Positions 8,301 through 10,513 of a stretch of 10,513 nucleotides of DNA are shown here, one piece after another. The stretch lies in NCBI GenBank assembly GCA_028565715.1, contig JAOXYC010235349.1, positions 1-10,513 of the forward strand, in the 5' to 3' direction. A program made the position numbers and the translations under genes. This DNA comes from Phoronis pallida (lineage: Eukaryota > Phoronida > Phoronidae). The notes beneath the pieces are model-generated. The model ran no database searches. It saw nothing but the letters and a program-made list of their open reading frames with translations, and had not been told where the DNA came from. Position 1 is the first letter of the stretch. The number at the start of each line of letters is the position of its first letter.

Positions 8301-10301
8301 AGTAGTGAGCTGATTATATCGTTGAAAATTTATGAGTCGCAAAAGTCGCGATGCGTCTGTTCTCCCTAAGCGATAATCGAGTATCGCTTAAAGTATATGA
8401 TGATTACGTCACTCCGCTTAAACACAGTCTCCTACTTCCGGTTAAAAAAACGGAAGACCCCCTGCGATTGTTATGTAGTCCCTCGACCTGAGTCGAAGGG
8501 GCTGGAGTTCAGTCTAGACTTTATAAACAAACCTCTTTTTTGAAACGCCATCAACAAACACTTCCAACGTGTCATAACTACACGAATCCTCAACCCTAAA
8601 TGATGTGTTGGACCACAGTCGCAAAACAAGGTGGATTGGTAAAACGAATGTCCACTCACAATCAATATTGTTCGGGTAAGTTTCGGGGTATGAGGGCGAG
8701 TAAAGGTCTCCAGAACTAGAGGTATTGACTAGTCCAAAATCATGACGACAGCCGATAGTATCTGAAACTAAAACGACAAAAGAAAATTATTATCAAATTG
8801 TTTTTCCAACTAAAACTAATCAAACATTTAATCATTTATCAGTTTCAAATTTAGTAAACTAGTGATTACATCCTTGACAAATTCAGTTTAAACTTAGCCT
8901 GACGTAATGATTATCATATAGATAACTGTCTTGACTCTTAGTGTAGAATATGACATTCGATCCTTATTCTCATTGAAAATGACCACCCAGGTTAAAAAAT
9001 GCTAAGAAGTGGTCCATTAAGGTTTGAAGAACAGTCTTACCGTTACATATCACACCAGCAGCATCACTGCTGACACATTCATGATTGTTCCATCCTGCAT
9101 GAGCACAGAGATCTAGTGATGCTTCAGTTCCGTTACAATTCACATTACTCATCCGGAACTGTCCGTTACCATAGCCGGAGAAGTGACCATAAGCTCCTAT
9201 AGCAGATCTGATGTAAAATACAAATTGGTACAAATTATTCTGCGCTAAACGTCAGCATATTAAAACACTGAGATAATATTTTGTATAACATTTTCTTTTG
9301 TCCAAATTGCCTAAATTTACTCACGTTGAATATTTTCACCCACTCGGTAAGGGGGTTTCTTCAGAACTGCTGTACTCTGTTGGTTGGACGACGCTTTGAG
9401 CATGCGCCAGATTCTGGGCGTAGGAATATATTGGGACGGCAAATCACTCCATTGTAACAATCCGGAAGTTGATACTGGCCAATTTCTCGAATCATAGAAT
9501 GTTCACCAGCCTGTTTTATGTAGAGACTTTCTCTGGTCCACCTAGTTTCTCTATTATTGTCATGTGTGTTGTCCCAATCAATAATATGGTTGTTCATAAA
9601 ACAGTGGTCAGTGACATCAGATTTGTTAAAACATTCTAAGAAGCACGATCCTGTGATCGTGTAAAATATCTCTGCTAGTCTAGTAGATACCTTTCTACCC
9701 GTTTCACCTACATAACATTTGTTACAATTCGAACGTTGGATTTTATAAACAACACCGGTGTTGTCCATCCATTCGTTTGTTCTTAGGGTGAACTAATGTG
9801 TTTCGTATAGTAGAAACTGGTTATAATGGAGTGATTCGCCGCCCTAATATATTCCTACGCCCAAGATCTGGCGCATGCTCATAGCGTCGTCCAACCAACA
9901 GAGTACATCAGTGCTGAAGAAACCCCCTGACCGAGTGGGTGAAAATATTAAACGTGAGTAAATTAAGACGACTTGGAATCTCTTTTGTGCACCTCCATGA
10001 CGCAACTGCCATGAACAATGGTAGCAGTACTAATCATTCAAGACGCTGAACTAAAATCATCTAGGAGTTAGCTGTAGGACCATTGTGACAAAAATGATTT
10101 CATTGCCATGAAGGGAAATTTATCGATTCCATGACGTGCAAACTCACAAAAATCCAAGCTGTTTACAGACAACATCGGCATCATTAATTTCCCATGACCT
10201 TCTACAAATTGTTCCCCATCCACCATGATTTGCGACGTTAATCTCGACCCGTCCTGTGGCCGTGTTCCCATCACTAAGACGGATAGGATATACACTCGGA
10301 T
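2194..10301 (-). CDS. SRCR-CUB-(TSP1)x6 single-pass membrane protein gene, 5'-partial, 11 exons in window
   Basis: Exons, 5' to 3' on the minus strand: 10301-10148, 9207-9041, 8767-8533, 6842-6706, 5258-5088, 4625-4455, 4049-3888, 3677-3516, 3326-3165, 2975-2802, 2378-2194. They total 1880 nt and stay in frame across all ten introns, ending in TAA. The predicted product is 625 complete residues: SRCR, CUB, six TSP1 repeats, stalk, transmembrane helix and a short lysine-rich tail. Established for these families: all three are extracellular disulfide-rich modules that bind proteins, glycans or microbes. A cell-surface adhesion, scavenger or guidance role is inference. No initiator methionine or signal peptide is present, because the first exons lie beyond the right edge. 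I do not recognise an orthologue with this exact order, so no symbol is given. DMBT1-like, sea urchin SRCR-family and TSP1-rich receptors share parts only. Confidence 0.88.
2802..2975 (-). CDS. Exon: thrombospondin type 1 repeat 6 (membrane-proximal), GC donor
   Basis: The exon is 174 nt, phase 1-1, 58 residues, the longest repeat: [57 protein letters not shown]. The six cysteines, Trp ladder and CSATCG motif are intact. The R-layer has a Trp (RWR) in place of the usual RSR. The acceptor TTTCTTGCAG ends at 2976. The expected phase 1 donor reads CAG|GCAAGT, that is GC in place of GT, with otherwise perfect consensus. If the intron were not removed, the frame would run on into [12 protein letters not shown] and stop soon after. 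Confidence 0.88.
3165..3326 (-). CDS. Exon: thrombospondin type 1 repeat 5
   Basis: The exon is 162 nt, phase 1-1, 54 residues: [52 protein letters not shown]. It belongs to the same 54-residue subgroup as repeats 3 and 4 but is more diverged. It is the only repeat that has lost the N-W-T/S sequons in its Trp ladder: Asp replaces Asn (SDWT) and the first segment reads GSWA. The acceptor TTTGTTTTCAG ends at 3327. The donor G|GTAAAC starts at 3164. Confidence 0.92.
3516..3677 (-). CDS. Exon: thrombospondin type 1 repeat 4
   Basis: The exon is 162 nt, phase 1-1, 54 residues: [52 protein letters not shown]. It is the near twin of repeat 3, with six amino-acid changes. It keeps six cysteines, the Trp ladder and the CSVSCG O-fucose site. 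The acceptor TTTGTTTACAG ends at 3678. The donor G|GTAAAC starts at 3515. Confidence 0.92.
3888..4049 (-). CDS. Exon: thrombospondin type 1 repeat 3
   Basis: The exon is 162 nt, phase 1-1, 54 residues: [52 protein letters not shown]. It is complete for the Trp ladder, the CSVTCG motif and six cysteines. The acceptor TTTGTTTGCAG ends at 4050 and the donor G|GTAAAA starts at 3887. At the nucleotide level it is about 92% identical to repeat 4 (13 mismatches over 162 nt by eye). A 116-bp mobile insertion sits 20 nt upstream of its acceptor and has duplicated the sequence there. Confidence 0.92.
4058..4199 (-). mobile_element. 116-bp insertion with 13-bp target duplication, Penelope/retrozyme-like with hammerhead-like motif
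   Basis: AAACGGCTACTGA occurs at 4058-4070 and again at 4187-4199, flanking 116 bp (4071-4186). A perfect 13-bp flanking repeat is the signature of a retroposed insertion. On the minus strand the insert carries CCTGATGAAGG, a GGAAAC/GTTTCC stem, then CCGAAACGTC. Hammerhead ribozymes are established in the terminal repeats of Penelope-like elements and in retrozymes. A related Penelope fragment lies in another intron of this gene. The insert has no ORF, so it would be a terminal-repeat-only or non-autonomous copy. It lies in the intron before TSP1 repeat 3, with the near duplicate only 8 nt from the acceptor AG. Confidence 0.6.
4128..4167 (-). ncRNA. Hammerhead-ribozyme-like motif
   Basis: Read on the minus strand: CTC, then core CTGATGA (4164-4158), one extra A, stem II GGAAAC/GTTTCC with a 6-nt loop, core GAAA, a minimal stem III (AC/GT with no loop), the cleavage triplet GTC (C at 4131), and GAG pairing with the CTC to form stem I. 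The core residues CUGAUGA, GAAA and UC are all present in the right order. Very short stem III is known for Penelope-type hammerheads, which are thought to act as dimers. Two points lower confidence: the unpaired A between CUGAUGA and stem II, and a stem I of only 3 bp. Activity is therefore unproven. Confidence 0.5.
4455..4625 (-). CDS. Exon: thrombospondin type 1 repeat 2
   Basis: The exon is 171 nt, phase 1-1, 57 residues with no stop. It is short and bounded by intron stops, so it is easy to miss in a simple ORF scan. It reads [54 protein letters not shown]. All six cysteines, the three-Trp ladder and the CSVSCG O-fucose motif are present. The acceptor is a strong CTCTCCTTTTCAG ending at 4626. 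The donor G|GTTCGT at 4454 is weak but is in the same position and phase as in the sister repeats. Confidence 0.87.
4800..4990 (-). mobile_element. tRNA-derived SINE (approximate limits)
   Basis: On the minus strand the region opens with a tRNA-like head (4989-4921). It has a pol III A box TGGCCTAGTGG (4982-4972) and a B box AGTTCGATTCC (4941-4931), ending in CGGCACC. The acceptor ends do not pair (GGATTGG against CGGCACC) and the anticodon arm does not fold properly. This is therefore a SINE head and not a working tRNA. About 120 nt of unrelated body follows toward 4800, and that left limit is a guess because I could not find a clear target duplication or tail. It lies in the intron between TSP1 repeats 1 and 2, in the orientation of the host gene. 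Confidence 0.6.
5088..5258 (-). CDS. Exon: thrombospondin type 1 repeat 1
   Basis: The exon is 171 nt, symmetric phase 1-1, one complete repeat of 57 residues. It reads [19 protein letters not shown], then the basic strand [26 protein letters not shown]. The W-x-x-W-x-x-W ladder (known C-mannosylation context), C-S-V-T-C-G (the O-fucosylation consensus of group 1 TSP1 repeats), the R-x-R-x-C layer and six cysteines are all present. The acceptor is TTTCATTTAG ending at 5259. The donor is G|GTACCT at 5087. This repeat is more diverged from repeats 3-5 and shares an insertion ([11 protein letters not shown]) with repeat 2, so repeats 1 and 2 form one subgroup. Confidence 0.9.
5259..6245. other. 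Intron DNA without recognised content
   Basis: This is the left part of the 1447-nt intron between the CUB domain and the first TSP1 repeat. It is AT-rich apart from a more GC-balanced patch at about 5990-6130. That patch contains AAGATGGCGGAC on the minus strand, which looks like a translation-start context, but the frame stops after eight codons. Three copies of the octamer TACATGTA fall here (5503, 5612, 6172). I see no exon, RNA gene or defined repeat. Confidence 0.5.
6246..6634. mobile_element. Foldback (long inverted repeat) element with 17-bp flanking direct repeat
   Basis: The left arm 6263-6388 and right arm 6465-6576 are reverse complements around a 76-nt loop. After removing one 14-nt insertion in the left arm (about 6332-6345), 102 of 112 positions match by eye (about 91%). 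The 17-mer TGTTACTTTCAACAACT lies at 6246-6262, directly against the left arm, and again at 6618-6634. On the right, 41 nt of non-inverted sequence (6577-6617) separate the arm from the direct repeat, so the element is asymmetric. It has no coding capacity: frames that cross it are by-products of the palindrome. It resembles a foldback MITE, or an inverted dimer inserted with target duplication. Confidence 0.7.
6369..6484. promoter_or_regulatory. Four CACGTG E-boxes in the foldback arms
   Basis: CACGTG palindromes lie at 6369-6374, 6381-6386, 6467-6472 and 6479-6484, two per arm, in the context GTCACGTGA. CACGTG is the established site for bHLH-zip factors such as USF, MITF and MAX. The loop between the arms also contains TATATA (about 6423-6428). 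A transcriptional role is inference: the boxes are mirrored because the arms are complementary, so they amount to two independent sites. Confidence 0.4.
6706..6842 (-). CDS. Exon: C-terminal third of CUB domain
   Basis: The exon is 137 nt, phase 2 in and phase 1 out. It supplies the fourth CUB cysteine (W-C-D-P) and the domain end: [26 protein letters not shown]. This matches the family pattern of 'N-x-L-x-I-x-F-x-S/T-D-G-S ... S-G-F-x-x-x-Y'. The TDGS Asp is the other typical calcium ligand. The acceptor is unusual: TATACATGTAG|G, with a poor pyrimidine tract, identical over 13 nt to the acceptor of the transmembrane exon. The donor CAG|GTGAGC at 6705 is strong. The exon ends in an Asn-rich linker (LNNNT) that leads directly into the first TSP1 repeat after a 1447-nt intron. 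Confidence 0.85.
6843..7460. other. Intron DNA without recognised content
   Basis: This is the left third of the 1690-nt intron that splits the CUB domain. A plus-strand frame at 7210-7464 is rich in Arg, Lys and Ser, but it has no recognisable motif and ends at the border of the neighbouring transposon-like segment. I consider it fortuitous. Confidence 0.5.
7461..8464 (+). mobile_element. Candidate DNA transposon relic with short terminal inverted repeats
   Basis: The left end CTAGGGGTCT (7461-7470) matches the reverse complement of the right end, CAGGGGGTCT (8464-8455), at 8 of 10 positions. Both ends abut CG, which could be a 2-bp target duplication. Subterminal hairpins are present: CACTA/TAGTG at 7471-7482, TAAGCGATA/TATCGCTTA at 8367-8390, and CTTCCG/CGGAAG at 8435-8456. 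The interior holds a decayed SAP-like exon near the left end and no intact transposase. The segment sits wholly within the CUB intron. Ends this short could arise by chance, so limits and class are uncertain. Confidence 0.35.
7550..7649 (+). pseudogene. Decayed first exon encoding a SAP-like domain
   Basis: From ATG at 7550 the plus strand reads [20 protein letters not shown], then GNLSG, a TGA at 7625-7627, and KKDMVDR. It ends at a consensus donor G|GTAAGT at 7650. The pattern L-T-x-x-x-L-(R/K)-x-x-L-x-x-R-(8 to 9 residues)-G-x-K-x-x-(M/L)-V-x-R is the SAP helix-loop-helix, a DNA-binding motif. It is found at the start of many chromatin and transposon-borne proteins. The TGA falls at the usual Arg/Lys position between G and K, consistent with a CGA-to-TGA change. 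It runs opposite to the host gene. I could not find the following exon, so this is a relic and not a gene. Confidence 0.45.
8533..8767 (-). CDS. Exon: N-terminal two thirds of CUB domain
   Basis: The exon is 235 nt, phase 1 in and phase 2 out. It opens [20 protein letters not shown], followed by the CUB signature [16 protein letters not shown], and later [14 protein letters not shown]. These carry three of the four CUB cysteines (GC, DC, SC) and the Y-D-x-L-E-V core. The Asp in YD is one of the residues that bind calcium in calcium-dependent CUB domains. Two acceptors 6 nt apart fit equally well: TTTTAG before 8767, or TTTCAG before 8761. Both are phase 1, and they differ only by Val-Ser inclusion. 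The donor AG|GTTTGT at 8532 is weaker than the others. It was chosen because it is the phase 2 site that joins the next exon to give K-K-R-W-C-D. Confidence 0.82.
9041..9207 (-). CDS. Exon: C-terminal half of SRCR domain
   Basis: The exon is 167 nt, phase 2 in and phase 1 out. The acceptor is TTTTACATCAG ending at 9208, and the donor GTAAGA starts at 9040. Joined to the previous exon, the split codon TT|A gives Leu and restores [14 protein letters not shown]. The exon carries the conserved SRCR second half: [31 protein letters not shown], and DAAGVIC. Together the two exons hold six cysteines (TIC, VVC, NC, LC, EC, IC), which fits group A. N-glycosylation sequons are visible at NGT and nearby. 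The exon ends one residue after the final cysteine, so the domain border coincides with a phase 1 intron. Confidence 0.9.
9314..9458. repeat. Inverted repeat arm, left (Penelope-like 3' end)
   Basis: This is 145 nt covering the last codons and 3' terminus of the element. It is paired with 9820-9964 at about 92% identity without gaps. The left copy keeps an open frame through [10 protein letters not shown]. The right copy has a stop at the corresponding Lys/Arg position (TAG in GACS*RRPTN). Confidence 0.85.
9361..9768 (-). pseudogene. GIY-YIG endonuclease domain of a truncated Penelope-like element
   Basis: The frame is open for 135 codons and ends in TGA. It reads [20 protein letters not shown], then RKVSTRLAE. 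This carries the 'GIY' (VVY), the 'YIG' (YVG), the Penelope-type C-x-x-C spacer, and the catalytic-Arg helix [10 protein letters not shown]. Downstream are [14 protein letters not shown] and [13 protein letters not shown], matching the usual H-x(n)-N-H-x-I-D-W and R-E-x-x-R-W-x-R-E-(A/S)-(I/L)-x-I-(K/R) segment. The family domain cleaves DNA for target-primed reverse transcription. The usual AEH is replaced by [10 protein letters not shown], so a catalytic-region residue and local alignment look damaged. It is a domain remnant of a longer RT-EN protein, and the methionine is internal, not a true start. Confidence 0.8.
9820..9964. repeat. Inverted repeat arm, right (Penelope-like 3' end)
   Basis: This is the reverse complement of the left arm. 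The match stops abruptly at 9820, which marks the truncation or junction point where the inverted copy joins the GIY-YIG part. Its outer end, AACGTGAGTAAATT, mirrors the outer end of the left arm exactly, so both outer ends are the element's true 3' terminus. Confidence 0.85.
10148..10301 (-). CDS. Exon: N-terminal half of SRCR domain
   Basis: The exon is 154 nt, enters in phase 1 and leaves in phase 2. The acceptor is a T-rich tract ending in TTTTTAG at 10302. The donor GTGAGT starts at 10147. It encodes the start of a scavenger receptor cysteine-rich domain: IRLSDGN, then GRVEINV, GGWGTIC, and [11 protein letters not shown]. The last is the classic V-V-C-x-Q-L-G motif. The position after QLG, a cysteine in group B domains, is Phe here, and there is no cysteine before GRVE. 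A domain with only six cysteines split over two exons is the established pattern of group A SRCR domains. The next half follows after a 940-nt intron carrying a Penelope-like fragment. Confidence 0.9.
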
Positions 10302-10513
10302 CTAAAAATAAAAGAAAAACTTTGAATGCATCTTTTTTTAAGATAACATTTCTGGTCAATAGTCTAAAGATAACGAGTAATCTAGATGAAAACACACGAA
10401 AATACTAAATTCTGATGCCAACTTATGAAAGAAATAGAGAGACTGAACAACCACTGCACAAACGTATGTCCCAGCACAGAAGACACAACACAAGTGGACT
10501 TGAATCAGCAGTT
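10302..10513. other. Intron DNA upstream of the SRCR exon
   Basis: On the minus strand this is the 3' end of an intron leading to the acceptor at 10302. It has a long T-rich tract. I found no coding exon in any frame that has splice sites in the required phase. Confidence 0.6.

Larger units (their letters stand above)
9314..9964 (-). mobile_element. Penelope-like element 3' fragment bounded by an inverted copy of its own end
   Basis: The segment lies inside the SRCR intron. The right arm (9820-9964) is the reverse complement of the left arm (9314-9458), with 134 of 145 positions matching by eye (about 92%) and no gaps. Between and including the left arm is a GIY-YIG coding fragment on the minus strand. 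The same C-terminal peptide ([14 protein letters not shown]) is also readable on the plus strand in the right arm. Penelope-like elements commonly occur as 5'-truncated, tandem or inverted partial copies, so this fits established structure. The reverse transcriptase is absent. No clear target duplication is visible at the edges. Confidence 0.75.

Noticed and set aside
1-10513. CRISPR array, bacterial defence system or prophage
   Set aside because: No regularly spaced repeats, no prokaryotic gene density or ribosome-binding sites, and a clear spliced animal gene occupies the window.

Overview
This window looks like nuclear DNA of a marine invertebrate animal, either a basal deuterostome, a mollusc or a similar lineage. 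No species can be named from the sequence. Three things point this way: short exons separated by AT-rich introns with canonical splice sites; the extracellular domains SRCR, CUB and thrombospondin type 1; and animal mobile elements (a Penelope-like GIY-YIG relic and a tRNA-derived SINE). No bacterial operon features are visible.

One gene on the minus strand accounts for almost all recognisable coding sequence. Eleven exons between 10301 and 2194 splice in frame into 625 complete codons plus a stop. The 5' part, including any signal peptide, lies beyond the right edge. In order, the product is one group-A-like SRCR domain (two exons), one CUB domain (two exons), six thrombospondin type 1 repeats (one exon each), a short stalk, one transmembrane helix, and a basic tail of about 16 residues. 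It is probably a type I cell-surface receptor or adhesion protein. Every intron at a domain border is phase 1, and the two introns that cut through a domain are phase 2. This is the pattern expected from exon shuffling. TSP1 repeats 3 and 4 are a recent tandem duplication, about 92% identical over 162 nt.

The long introns are swollen by mobile DNA. The SRCR intron holds a Penelope-like 3' fragment with an inverted copy of its own end (9314-9964). The CUB intron holds a candidate 1-kb DNA transposon relic with a decayed SAP-like first exon on the plus strand (7461-8464). The CUB-to-TSP1 intron holds a foldback element with paired 112- to 126-nt arms, four CACGTG boxes and a 17-bp flanking direct repeat (6263-6617). 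A tRNA-derived SINE lies in the next intron (about 4800-4990). The intron before TSP1 repeat 3 holds a 116-bp insertion with a 13-bp target duplication and a hammerhead-ribozyme-like motif (4071-4186), placed almost on top of a splice acceptor.

Positions 1-2193 are 3' flank or 3' UTR of this gene, with no second gene I can support. Positions 10302-10513 read as intron.
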